Assembly: GCA_910579395.1 (NCBI GenBank)
Contig: CAJTUC010000017.1
Location: 19,072-83,071, forward strand
Source: an uncultured Lachnospiraceae bacterium
GTDB lineage: Bacteria; Bacillota; Clostridia; Lachnospirales; Lachnospiraceae
DNA: 64,000 bases
Direction of reading: 5' to 3'
Numbering within the stretch: position 1 is the first letter of the stretch; each line of letters opens with the position of its first letter. Positions 16,587-24,685 of this stretch are shown piece by piece. Under the pieces are notes generated by a model. The model was not told the origin of the DNA. It saw only the letters and a list, made by a program, of their open reading frames with translations, and ran no database searches. A program made the translations under genes and the position numbers.

Positions 16587-17405
16587 ATGCAGAAGGGTGG
16601 GATTGGCATCAATAATGCGATGAATTTTAATTACATGACAGGAATCGGTCAGGACAGAGCAAATACACAGACACAGAAAACGCAGGGACAGACACAGAAT
16701 GCACCTGCGGCAGAGACCGGTTTTATGAATAGGCTGGCAGAAAAGAGCGGAGGAGCCGAAGGCATGCCGGGAACGGAGAACATACCGGAAAACGGAAGCG
16801 CGTCGGCGGCCGCAGAATTATCGGCGGCCGAAAGGGCGGTGATGTCCATGGCGGAATATAAATTGTATCTCTATGAGAAAATCTCATCCCTTCCCGTGCA
16901 TCCGTTTAATATGCAGGATTTTGTTGCGGTCAATATTTCCGAGGAAGGTTTCAGGGCGATGAAGGACGACCCGGAATACGAGAAGTGGGTACTGGACTGC
17001 CTGCGGACGAATTTTCAGGCATATGACCCGTGGGGCGCCAGAAACGGTGGAAAATGTGTGATATTCCATTTCGGGGCGACGAAAGAAGAATGCCGCGTGG
17101 AAAGCTGGCGGCCGAGCTGTCGGGATGAAGAACGGGAAAGACTGTTCCGTAAAAAGGCAAAGAACAGCTTCTGGGAGCGCAGAAGGAAACGCAGGAAGGC
17201 GCTGCTTGCGATGTATGAAGAACTGGCGGAAAAGAAAGCATTGTCTAAACGAATGGCAGTTTCCGAGTATTATGCGGAACTGGCCGCACAGCCGCCCGAG
17301 GCCGATAGGATACCGCCGACGGAATGTGACGCGCTGGCGATGCAGATTTTTTCCAGATTTAAGGCAAATATCATACAAAATATGTTCCGTATCAAAAAAT
17401 TATGA
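16587..17405 (+). CDS. Unknown-function cluster protein 1 of 4
   Basis: This 272-residue protein has no signal peptide or membrane segment. The first 70 residues are low complexity (Gln, Thr, Asn, Ala, Gly) and contain TGFMNRLAEKSG. A better-ordered region follows (MAEYKLYLYEKISSLPVHPF, VAVNISEEGFRAMKDDPEYE, YDPWGARNGGKCVIFHFGAT), then a very basic helix (KKAKNSFWERRRKRRKALL). The start is uncertain: ATG 16587 has no clear ribosome site and ATG 16620 (MNFNYMTGIGQ) resembles the starts of the next genes. It is first of four adjacent same-strand genes with similar opening patterns. Such groups occur in Lachnospiraceae as far as I recall, but I cannot assign a function. Confidence 0.75.
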   Translation: MQKGGIGINNAMNFNYMTGIGQDRANTQTQKTQGQTQNAPAAETGFMNRLAEKSGGAEGMPGTENIPENGSASAAAELSAAERAVMSMAEYKLYLYEKISSLPVHPFNMQDFVAVNISEEGFRAMKDDPEYEKWVLDCLRTNFQAYDPWGARNGGKCVIFHFGATKEECRVESWRPSCRDEERERLFRKKAKNSFWERRRKRRKALLAMYEELAEKKALSKRMAVSEYYAELAAQPPEADRIPPTECDALAMQIFSRFKANIIQNMFRIKKL

Positions 17406-17421
17406 AACAAGGAGAAACAAG

Positions 17422-18264
17422 ATGAGCATTTATAATACGAAGATGACAGGCGGAGGCTTTCGTGACACACTTGTTTATACGGCCCTGGACGGCTCACAGC
17501 GTTTTGACAGAGAAGCGATTGCAGAAAATACATCCAAAGACCCCGCGTTTGGCACCGTGATGATCGCGGACGAACTGCAGGAGTGGATTGACGGTGAGAT
17601 CAGTCGGAACCAGGAACTGAAAAAGACGATGGCCGATATGATAAAAGATTCCTGCCCCGGGTGGAGCACCGGAAAATTTAAATTTGCCGGAGAAGAAAAG
17701 ACGTATTCTTATTATGAATTTTTGGAGGAAATGGAGAAACGTTCGGCGGCTTCCCTGAGTGGAGAAAAGGAAATGCCGGTATCAGGAGCAGTGTCTGCTT
17801 CAAGAGAGAAGACGGCTGCAGAAGAAAGGACTGTTTCAAAAGAGCAGATAGCGCTTTTGTTCGAGGACAGGGCGCCCGTTAACATGAATCAGACGGCAAG
17901 GGAACGTTGGGAACAGTCATTTAACGGAATCGGGATTCATGCGCCGGAAATCGTCAGACAGGCTTGGCTGGACGCGGCGGAGATTGCGGGCGTGGATGGT
18001 CTGGGTGTCTCCAAACAGGGAAAGCTCACACACATTTCACAGATGATGGTGCAGAGGTGCATCCTGCTGCAGCGCGGGGAAAATGCAGGCGATATGCTTG
18101 GAAGTTCTGTGCAGTCGGCGATCAGGGCGGCAGATAAAGCATTGTATGCACTTGAGCATCCGCGGGAGCCGGGCGGTGCCGTATCGCCGGAGAAACGGCG
18201 GAACATGGCAAAAGAGAAGACTTTTTATCTGGAATTTATCAAAAGGCTGCAGGAGAGTGCATGA
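17422..18264 (+). CDS. Unknown-function cluster protein 2 of 4
   Basis: This 280-residue soluble protein starts at ATG 17422 with AAGGAG seven bases upstream, 16 bases after the first gene of the cluster. The N-terminal part (MSIYNTKMTGGGFRDTLVYT, then FGTVMIADELQEWIDGEI) is followed by a Ser/Ala/Glu-rich linker around residues 105-145. The C-terminal helical domain (about 150-280) includes GIHAPEIVRQAWLDAAEIAG and AIRAADKALYALEHP. No catalytic motif is evident. Tight spacing with the neighbours indicates one transcript. Function unknown; it may be structural, an effector or a regulator. Confidence 0.8.
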   Translation: MSIYNTKMTGGGFRDTLVYTALDGSQRFDREAIAENTSKDPAFGTVMIADELQEWIDGEISRNQELKKTMADMIKDSCPGWSTGKFKFAGEEKTYSYYEFLEEMEKRSAASLSGEKEMPVSGAVSASREKTAAEERTVSKEQIALLFEDRAPVNMNQTARERWEQSFNGIGIHAPEIVRQAWLDAAEIAGVDGLGVSKQGKLTHISQMMVQRCILLQRGENAGDMLGSSVQSAIRAADKALYALEHPREPGGAVSPEKRRNMAKEKTFYLEFIKRLQESA

Positions 18265-18315
18265 TAAAACAGCATAGTAAATATTGCAGGCTCAGGGAAA
18301 GGCGTGGTGATTAAA

Positions 18316-19224
18316 ATGGGAATCGACGGAATATCGCAGAACCAATATACAGGAGGCATGTGGGCGCAGCAGACGGCGCAAAAGGCGAAAGGCTCATCAA
18401 ATCAGTTCGCACAACAGATGGGCAGCGCAGCGAGTGCGAAGCCCAAAGGATATAAGGTCTATATGAAAACGGACGATATGCTCTATTCGGGCGGAAACGG
18501 CTCCGGGCTGTCTTTTTATATCAAATATGCGGAGGAGTCTACGCGGGATAACCCGACAGTCATTGCGAAGGGCGTTGACGAGAACGGAAAAGAATTTGAG
18601 CAGACCATCCATATCAACGATATCAATCCCCGTTGCGCGACTGTCGTGGAGATGCACGCGTTGGAATCGTATCTGGGCGTCGATAAGAATGGCGGACTTT
18701 CTTCGCTCCCGCATGACCCCCTCCGGGGAAATATGGGACTAAATGACAGAGCGGATTTTATCGATATGTTCCAGAATTCGGTTCGGGATATGAATACGCT
18801 GGGACAAGGGAAGCTGGCAGATTATTACAGATACAGTCTGCAGACGTACTGGGATTTCATGAGGGAAAAAGGAAAAAATGGTCCGGTTTCGACGGATGGG
18901 AACAGTCCCTTTACACATTGGCAGAAGCAGGCACAGAGCGTAGAAAAGAAGTCTGCCGGAGCACAGGAGGCTCAAAGCGATTCGCAGATTATTACCGAAC
19001 CGGACGGTTCCAGAACGCTGATGATCACGACGCAGGTCGGAGATATGCAGACGGTCATGAATATCAAGATTTCGGAACCTTCCCTGTTCGCCCGGGATTC
19101 GGCAAGGCAGGATACGCTGGCGAGTGAAGGCGAAAGCCCGGATATGCTGGCAACGGAAGATGTCAGGCCGGACAGACTGAAAAATGGAGACTGGGTATCG
19201 AGGGGAGAACAAAATGGACGTTAA
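18316..19224 (+). CDS. Unknown-function cluster protein 3 of 4
   Basis: This roughly 302-residue protein opens MGIDGISQNQYTGGMWAQQT with NQFAQQMGSA soon after, parallel to proteins 1 and 4. A conserved-looking core follows (about 40-190: GYKVYMKTDDMLYSGGNGSG, INDINPRCATVVEMHALESY, QGKLADYYRYSLQTYWDFM), then a Gln/Ser/Asp-rich tail with repeated DxLxxE phrases. ATG 18316 is preceded by GGTGAT, which pairs with the anti-SD; GTG 18304 in frame is an alternative. No signal peptide or membrane segment is seen. The 3' end overlaps the next gene by 11 bases, so the two are translationally linked. Function unknown. Confidence 0.8.
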   Translation: MGIDGISQNQYTGGMWAQQTAQKAKGSSNQFAQQMGSAASAKPKGYKVYMKTDDMLYSGGNGSGLSFYIKYAEESTRDNPTVIAKGVDENGKEFEQTIHINDINPRCATVVEMHALESYLGVDKNGGLSSLPHDPLRGNMGLNDRADFIDMFQNSVRDMNTLGQGKLADYYRYSLQTYWDFMREKGKNGPVSTDGNSPFTHWQKQAQSVEKKSAGAQEAQSDSQIITEPDGSRTLMITTQVGDMQTVMNIKISEPSLFARDSARQDTLASEGESPDMLATEDVRPDRLKNGDWVSRGEQNGR

Positions 19225-20080
19225 CGGAATCGGCATAACAGGCTATCCGACGTGGCGCAGGACGACGGGAAGTTATAAGAATACACCGGGAACGGGTTTT
19301 GCGGAGAAAATGGCCGGTGCGGACAGGACGACAGATGGGATAGCCCGTTTTGGGCCGTATGGTGAGAACGGTGCGCGGGCAGCAGGGTCAAATGCTGCTA
19401 TGGAGGCGTATCTGGCATCGGCTGTTCCGCAAACATACCCGGCGTCAACGCTGGGAACAGCGACATCGGCTGTCTGCGAGGAGAAGCCTGCTTATGAAAC
19501 ATACGAGTCTGAAAATTATAGAATTGTACCGGACAATGAGGCGGGATGCTTTGATATTTACAATAAACAGGGTGAACGGCTCGGAGCATTTCTGTATTCC
19601 GATATCAAGATCAGACAGGATGAAAAGACTGGCGGCCGGTTCCTGATCTCGGAGCATGGAACGATGAGCTATGATGCGCTGGCTCTGGATGATGAACTGA
19701 AAGAGGATTTGCAGAGCGTCATGGGCGTTGCAGAACTGGATACGGAAAAATTGAGCGGCTATACGCTGAAAACACATGCCGGTACGGGAATCCAATATCT
19801 GCTCAGGGATGGCGAGGAATGGCGCGGCGGCAAAGTCCTTTTGCAGAATGAGGAGGACAGGCGGCAGTATGAAGCGCTGGCGGACAGTTATCTTTCTAAA
19901 TATCCCAATCTGATAGATAGCTGGGAAGAGGCTCTTATCTGGGCGGATTTGGAGATAAGAGGAATGGCGGAGCGCAGGGAAAGCGGTTTTCTCTCCATCG
20001 GCTATGATGGAAAGGCTTATCATGATAATGAGGATGTATGGAAGAGCTGGAATATCTGGGGTGATATTCGGCAGACTTAA
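19214..20080 (+). CDS. Unknown-function cluster protein 4 of 4
   Basis: This 288-residue protein starts at ATG 19214 inside the end of the previous gene, with AGGGGAG six bases upstream. It opens MDVNGIGITGYPTWRRTTGS, then GFAEKMAGADRT, again matching the leader pattern of the cluster. The core (about 100-200) is beta-rich: ENYRIVPDNEAGCFDIYNKQ, GERLGAFLYSDIKIRQDEKT, FLISEHGTMSYDALALDDEL. The C-terminus is Trp-rich (WKSWNIWGDIRQT). No known catalytic motif is seen. The stop overlaps the convergent gene on the minus strand by four bases, with no terminator between. Function unknown. Confidence 0.8.
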   Translation: MDVNGIGITGYPTWRRTTGSYKNTPGTGFAEKMAGADRTTDGIARFGPYGENGARAAGSNAAMEAYLASAVPQTYPASTLGTATSAVCEEKPAYETYESENYRIVPDNEAGCFDIYNKQGERLGAFLYSDIKIRQDEKTGGRFLISEHGTMSYDALALDDELKEDLQSVMGVAELDTEKLSGYTLKTHAGTGIQYLLRDGEEWRGGKVLLQNEEDRRQYEALADSYLSKYPNLIDSWEEALIWADLEIRGMAERRESGFLSIGYDGKAYHDNEDVWKSWNIWGDIRQT

Positions 20081-21122
20081 CCGGCATCATAGGTGCACCC
20101 ATTCAGGAAATCGATCAATATTGTTTTCAAATCTTCATCAAAACCCTCGCGGCAGGTCAGCTCGATACAGGCGGCATGATTACCAAAGACGCCGAAAGCT
20201 GATATGCCGCGGACATAGGGGTTATCCTCGTGGATAAACTGATAAGTGATCAGCAGATAGTCCTGCCCGTTGCAGGTCACATTTTCCTCACTTAGAATTT
20301 CATAATTTGTTCTTCCGGCGGAGAGCCATGTATTCAGATTGTTCTGGGCGGTCTCCGCATCTTTAAATTCTCCCAGCAGAAAATAAAGCTGTGCGTCATA
20401 TAAATCGACCGTATCTCCGTCGCTGTTTTCATAAGGCTCGGAACCGCCCATTGTCCATGCGGCATAATAGAGTCCGTCGGCCGAAAGCGCATCCATATTG
20501 CTAAGGAGCGTCAGACGGCTGTCGGTATTGTCTACGGTCAGGCAGCGTCTTCCGAGATAAAGCGTTGACAGCAGTTCCTGGCTGCTCCCGGTCTGCGTTT
20601 CACCAAGAATGATCGTCGTATAGGAGCCGAGTTCCATTTTGGAGAGGGTGGTACAGTCCGGCCATGCGATAACTTTATCGGTGGTGGCGTAATCCCTTGT
20701 ATCGGGACAGCTTCCGTCCGGGGCAGCGAGCAGTTGGAACTCCCGTTGGAAATTGTCGGGCTCGTCCAGCAGGAAAAAATAGCTTTCGCAGTCTGAAATA
20801 TCGCCGATCAGGGAGATTTCCGAAGCATATTCATAATAAGCCGTTTCTATATCGGAACTCTGAATGCCGTCTATGTACTGATGGATTTTGACAAGGATTT
20901 CACCGTCATGGTTATAATCGTCGGCAATCGTGGTAAATGCCTGCTCCAGAGCGGATACGGTATCTTGCGGAAGCTCGCTCTTACCGACATATGCGATTTG
21001 AATGTCTGGCTTTTTGCGCCAGAGACCCATCGCATTTCCAATCAGATTGCAGGCGATTCCCAAAAGGATGACGCCGCAGAGTGGATTTTCAGAGGCGCCG
21101 GTATCTATTTTATGATTGACAT
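20077..21122 (-). CDS. Membrane-anchored protein of unknown function, start region apparently frameshifted
   Basis: The protein has one N-terminal membrane segment (CGVILLGIACNLIGNAMGLW) and an extracytoplasmic domain of about 300 residues (PDIQIAYVGKSELPQDTVSA ... CIELTCREGFDEDLKTILID). Proteins of this shape are common in Clostridia, often near BlaI/BlaR-type genes, and have no assigned role. The frame has no ATG, GTG or TTG start before the membrane segment that does not run into blaI. An ATG at complement 21122-21120 would be in frame if the run of four T at 21108-21111 had one more base, giving MSIIKIDTGASENPL. The gene is divergent from the BlaI-like gene and shares its dyad operators. 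It may be a recent pseudogene or a sequence error. Confidence 0.6.
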
Positions 21123-21126
21123 GATT

Positions 21127-21143
21127 GTCTAATGGTGTTAGAC
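21127..21143. promoter_or_regulatory. Dyad operator 1 in the blaI intergenic region
   Basis: GTCTAATGGTGTTAGAC has GTCTAA/TTAGAC half-sites. It lies 24 bp centre-to-centre from a second copy and upstream of a BlaI-type repressor gene. The divergent gene's probable ATG is only four bases from this dyad. BlaI-family repressors bind tandem dyads in their own promoter; the half-site here differs from the staphylococcal TACA/TGTA form. Confidence 0.75.
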
Positions 21144-21150
21144 TAAAAAT

Positions 21151-21167
21151 GTCTAATGAAATTAGAC
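21151..21167. promoter_or_regulatory. Dyad operator 2 in the blaI intergenic region
   Basis: GTCTAATGAAATTAGAC has perfect 7-bp arms (GTCTAAT/ATTAGAC) around GAA. With operator 1 it forms a pair two helical turns apart, suited to cooperative binding of two repressor dimers. Confidence 0.78.
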
Positions 21168-21226
21168 AACATATCTCATAATTAAAAACAAGACATATTA
21201 CAGTGCGGAAATGGGAGAAATAGAGA

Positions 21227-21598
21227 GTGAATCCATATAAATTAGGGGAAATGGAACAGCGTTTTGCGGACCTGATATGGGAGAATGCACCGGTTGCATC
21301 GGGGCAGCTGGCCAAATTATGTGAAATGGCTTTCGAGTGGAAGCGGACAACTACCTATACGATGCTAAAGCGGCTTTGTGACAGAGGCATCTTTTCCAAT
21401 ACAAAAGGCGTTGTCACTGTGGTAATGCAGAGAGAAGAGTTTCAGGCCGTGCAGGGAGAACAGTTCATCAACGAAAATTTTGACGGTTCGCTGCCGCAGT
21501 TTCTGCTCGCCTTTTCCAGAAGAAAGAAGCTGAGCGAAAAAGAAGTGGCACAGTTAAAGAAAATGATAGAAGAATATGAGGAAGGAAAGGAGTTGTGA
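21227..21598 (+). CDS. BlaI/MecI-family transcriptional repressor
   Basis: This 123-residue repressor has the BlaI winged-helix fold: LGEMEQRFADLIWENAPVAS, then EWKRTTTYTMLKRLCDRGIF and the wing KGVVTVVMQREEF. A helical dimerisation tail follows. It starts at GTG 21227 behind GGGAGA. The stop overlaps the start of the M56 peptidase gene in a GTGA arrangement, the standard translational coupling of the blaI-blaR1 pair. Repression of its own promoter and of the divergent gene through the two GTCTAAT dyads is the natural model. No beta-lactamase gene is nearby, so the signal may be other envelope stress. Confidence 0.92.
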   Translation: MNPYKLGEMEQRFADLIWENAPVASGQLAKLCEMAFEWKRTTTYTMLKRLCDRGIFSNTKGVVTVVMQREEFQAVQGEQFINENFDGSLPQFLLAFSRRKKLSEKEVAQLKKMIEEYEEGKEL

Positions 21599-24231
21599 TA
21601 CAAATGGAACAGATTTTTATCCGGATACTGAATATGAGCCTTACCGCGGGAATCGTGATCCTGCAGGTCATTTTTCTCCGACTTTTTTTGAAGAGACTGC
21701 CGAAAGTTTTTTCCTGTCTTTTATGGGCGGTCGTGCTTTTCAGATTGCTCTGTCCGATTTCTTTCTCTTCGGCGGTTTCTTTGCTCGGCGTTTTGAAAAT
21801 GCCGTCCACGGAACAGGGGCAGATAGATTATATTCCCGAAAATATCGGAATGATGGAGCAGCCGACGGTGGTTCTGCCGGTTCCAGCAGCAGAAGATGCC
21901 GTAAATGCGGTCCTGCCCCCAGCGGTTGTGGAGAATTCTGCCAATCCGATGCAGGTCATTCTGTTCATCGGAACGTGTATTTGGATGTCAGGTATTCTGA
22001 TCATGACAATATATGCCGTGATCGCGTACTTAAAACTGCATCGGAAATTAAGGACAGCGGTTAAAGAGAAGGACAATGTTTATTATACTTCCAATATAAC
22101 GACACCTTTTGTCTGCGGTCTTTTTTCTCCCCGCATCTATCTTCCGGAAAAGCTGGCGGGCGGTTCATCTGCTCTGGGAGAACGGGAGAAGCAGTATATT
22201 TTACTGCATGAACAGATTCATATCAAACGGCGGGATTATTTCTGGAGGTTTATCAGTTTTCTTGCGCTTGTCATTCATTGGTTCAATCCTTTGGTCTGGC
22301 TTGCTTTTTTCCTGAGCGGACGGGATATGGAAATGTCCTGTGATGAAGCGGTGATACGAAAACTGGGAAGCGATGTAAAGAAGGAATATTCCGCTTCTTT
22401 GCTGGCGCTGGCATCCGGCAGGCGTATCGTGCTCGATATTCCGCTCGCTTTCGGGGAGGGAGAGACCGGCAGCAGGATCAAAAATGTGCTTCGATATAAA
22501 AAGCCTGCCCAGATAGCGATTGGTGCAGCATTTGTTGTTTGTGTCATTGCGATCATTGTTCTGGCGGCGAATCCGAGAGCCGGAGAACAGTCAGAAGTTC
22601 AGAATGCCGGAGTGCAGGATGGGCAGGAAGCCGGGGAGGGAACTTTGGCCGGAAATGAAGCGATGGATATCTATTATGGCATCGTTTCCGATATGGAAAA
22701 CGGGTCGCAGAAAATTGTTACGATTCCGGGGCTTGGTGATGTGGGGATACCGGAAGCGGAAGAAGTCTACCCTTATATTGAAATAGAAGAATTCAACGGA
22801 CCGGAAGCGGGCGACCTGATAGAAATTTCTTTCCCGAAGGAAGAGGAAATCTCTCTTCAGGAAACATATCCAGCAGCTTTTTCCGGTCCTGCGAAGAGTA
22901 TAGTTGTGATGGGGCAGGGATTTTTGCTTCAGCCTGCGGATGCCGGAAGATACCGGTTCACCATTCCCTGGGGGCTCGTGCAGGAAGCAGAAGAGGGGGA
23001 CATGCTGGAAATCTATCGTTATGACCATTATGATTATTACGATGTCGCGGAGAATGGACAGGAGAGGGAGCTTGTAGCCTCGGCACCGGTCTTGTCCGTG
23101 GATGCCGACAACTATGATGTGTGGGTAGAATTATCTGCGGATGAGGTCAATACTTTTCTGGCAGGATTCGGGCGGGACATTGCCTGTGAGATCGCAGGAA
23201 AAGAAGGGGAAGCAGAGAATTTGGAAGAGATAGCCGGCGGACTGGCGGGAGGGCAGGAAACAGAGGAGCAGGAGGCGGCGGACGGGCAGATTGCAGAGTT
23301 GTCTGTAACGCAGCTTTCGGGCGGAAACATTGCGGACGGCACATATCGCGTGTATGTCCGTTCTTTATCCCGCAGTGCGCAGGGCATCGACCGCTACATG
23401 GTGGAAGACATGGAAGACGGCGCGGAACAGCCGCTTCTTGCTTTTTCGGAAGGATGCAAGTTTTATGTAAATCGAAAAATGGACAGCCTGCGCTACGAGA
23501 GTGTTTCTTTTGAAGAACTCGCCGATTTGGCGGAGGAAGCATTTTCTTATTTGAACCCGCCGTTTCTTTTGACGTTTGAAAATGGTCTGGTGGCGGAAGC
23601 GATTTTGGAGAATTATTATGGGAGCGGCATTTCCTATGCGTCCGTGCCGCCAGATATATGGTATGAGCATATTCAGGAGATAACGGGACTTTCTGCAGAG
23701 GAAGTGCTTGCGGCTTATTATACGCAGGAAACGGATATATGGGCGGATATCGGTGACGGAGAGGGTTTTGAGCATGTTCAGGTGTATACCGGTAATATCG
23801 GGGATGGAGAAAGCGGTATCGTACGCGTTCAAAATGCGGCAGGTGAAACGTTATGTACTGTATCGGCGCATATTTCCCGCGCGGGCTGGAACAATATTTA
23901 TATGGGAAATTTTGGAAGCCGGGACGGGAGAGGATTTATCATGACGATTCATATCGAAGACAAGGTGGATTACGGAGGATACGACTATTATGTATTTTGT
24001 CTGTCAGAAGACGGAGAGATACGCCAGCTTGCGGGATCTTCCTTTACCTTTGACAACAGGAGTATTCCGTATGACGATGCGTTGTTACGGGAATGGACGG
24101 AAAATCTGGGAGCCTATATGGAAACATGCGGGCTGCTGTTGAGCACGCAGGATGGCGTGCTCCGCACGGAAGCAGAATGGGAAGAGGAAGCAGAGCGGTA
24201 TTCCTATGAAACGCTGCGGCGGAGACAGTAG
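21595..24231 (+). CDS. BlaR1-like M56 membrane metallopeptidase with atypical sensor domain
   Basis: This 878-residue signal transducer has an N-terminal four-helix membrane region with a cytoplasmic M56 protease: zinc motif HEQIHIKRRDY near residue 205 and EMSCDEAVIRKLG near 245. A last membrane helix (IAIGAAFVVCVIAIIVLAAN, about 305-325) leads to a large extracytoplasmic part of some 550 residues. This is acidic (EEAEEG, GEAENLEEIAGG, EEQEAADG) and does not resemble the penicillin-binding transpeptidase sensor of BlaR1; I see no SxxK-SxN-KTG set. By analogy, sensing activates the protease, which leads to BlaI cleavage. The ligand is unknown. The start GTG 21595 overlaps the BlaI stop; ATG 21604 is an alternative. 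Confidence 0.88.
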   Translation: MIQMEQIFIRILNMSLTAGIVILQVIFLRLFLKRLPKVFSCLLWAVVLFRLLCPISFSSAVSLLGVLKMPSTEQGQIDYIPENIGMMEQPTVVLPVPAAEDAVNAVLPPAVVENSANPMQVILFIGTCIWMSGILIMTIYAVIAYLKLHRKLRTAVKEKDNVYYTSNITTPFVCGLFSPRIYLPEKLAGGSSALGEREKQYILLHEQIHIKRRDYFWRFISFLALVIHWFNPLVWLAFFLSGRDMEMSCDEAVIRKLGSDVKKEYSASLLALASGRRIVLDIPLAFGEGETGSRIKNVLRYKKPAQIAIGAAFVVCVIAIIVLAANPRAGEQSEVQNAGVQDGQEAGEGTLAGNEAMDIYYGIVSDMENGSQKIVTIPGLGDVGIPEAEEVYPYIEIEEFNGPEAGDLIEISFPKEEEISLQETYPAAFSGPAKSIVVMGQGFLLQPADAGRYRFTIPWGLVQEAEEGDMLEIYRYDHYDYYDVAENGQERELVASAPVLSVDADNYDVWVELSADEVNTFLAGFGRDIACEIAGKEGEAENLEEIAGGLAGGQETEEQEAADGQIAELSVTQLSGGNIADGTYRVYVRSLSRSAQGIDRYMVEDMEDGAEQPLLAFSEGCKFYVNRKMDSLRYESVSFEELADLAEEAFSYLNPPFLLTFENGLVAEAILENYYGSGISYASVPPDIWYEHIQEITGLSAEEVLAAYYTQETDIWADIGDGEGFEHVQVYTGNIGDGESGIVRVQNAAGETLCTVSAHISRAGWNNIYMGNFGSRDGRGFIMTIHIEDKVDYGGYDYYVFCLSEDGEIRQLAGSSFTFDNRSIPYDDALLREWTENLGAYMETCGLLLSTQDGVLRTEAEWEEEAERYSYETLRRRQ

Positions 24232-24260
24232 ACCGGCTTCTTATATCCGCTAAATTATAA

Positions 24261-24289
24261 TAGACTTTGGATTCTGAACATGGTATACT
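24261..24289 (+). promoter_or_regulatory. Promoter of the 64-residue protein gene
   Basis: TAGACT (24261-24266) and TATACT (24284-24289) are 17 bases apart, and TGG before the -10 makes it an extended type. It lies 41 bases before the start codon. Confidence 0.6.
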
Positions 24290-24329
24290 TAATACATCTG
24301 GACAGCTGATTTTTCGTGAAGGTGATATT

Positions 24330-24524
24330 ATGCCAAATACCAATTTAGAAATTACACAAAAAGCTATGGAAGATTTTAGAAAAATTCAAGAGTATATGCT
24401 GTTGGCAAAAGAAGAGAATTCCACTAAAACGTATGCAAAATTAAAAAAAGAATATTTATATCTGAAAAGTTTTCTGAGCGCAGCAGGCGTAAATCTTACA
24501 GATATTGATGAAATAAAAGAATAA
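24330..24524 (+). CDS. Small helical protein of 64 residues, unknown function
   Basis: This is a soluble, charged protein, MPNTNLEITQKAMEDFRKIQ then YAKLKKEYLYLKSFLSAAGV, predicted as two or three helices. The sequence has no Cys, His cluster or membrane segment. ATG 24330 is preceded by GAAGGTGAT with three-base spacing after the extended SD; the longer frame to 24267 overlaps the promoter. It is a single-gene unit with its own promoter and terminator, which supports a real gene. I do not recognise the family; a small regulator or adaptor is possible. Confidence 0.65.
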   Translation: MPNTNLEITQKAMEDFRKIQEYMLLAKEENSTKTYAKLKKEYLYLKSFLSAAGVNLTDIDEIKE

Positions 24525-24546
24525 TGAAACAGCAGACGGTAAACAG

Positions 24547-24583
24547 GGCGTAGGTCTATGGTAGATAGCTTACGCCTTTATTT
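24547..24583 (+). terminator. Terminator after the 64-residue protein gene
   Basis: GGCGTA...TACGCC with further pairing inside is followed by TTTATTTAT, 22 bases past the stop. Confidence 0.65.
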
Positions 24584-24590
24584 ATCTTAT

Positions 24591-24634
24591 AGATTCGGGT
24601 GTCAAAAGGAAAACACCTTTTGACATCCGAATCT
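24591..24634 (+). repeat. 19-bp stem hairpin upstream of the GH28 gene
   Basis: AGATTCGGGTGTCAAAAGG (24591-24609) pairs with CCTTTTGACATCCGAATCT (24616-24634) across a 6-nt loop with a single G-T pair. No T-run follows, so it does not look like a terminator. It ends 51 bases before the GH28 start and may be an mRNA leader element or a small palindromic repeat. Confidence 0.75.
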
Positions 24635-24685
24635 CTTACAGGAAGAAAGAACAGGAAAAAGCGGAAAGGAACAGGGGTACAACAC

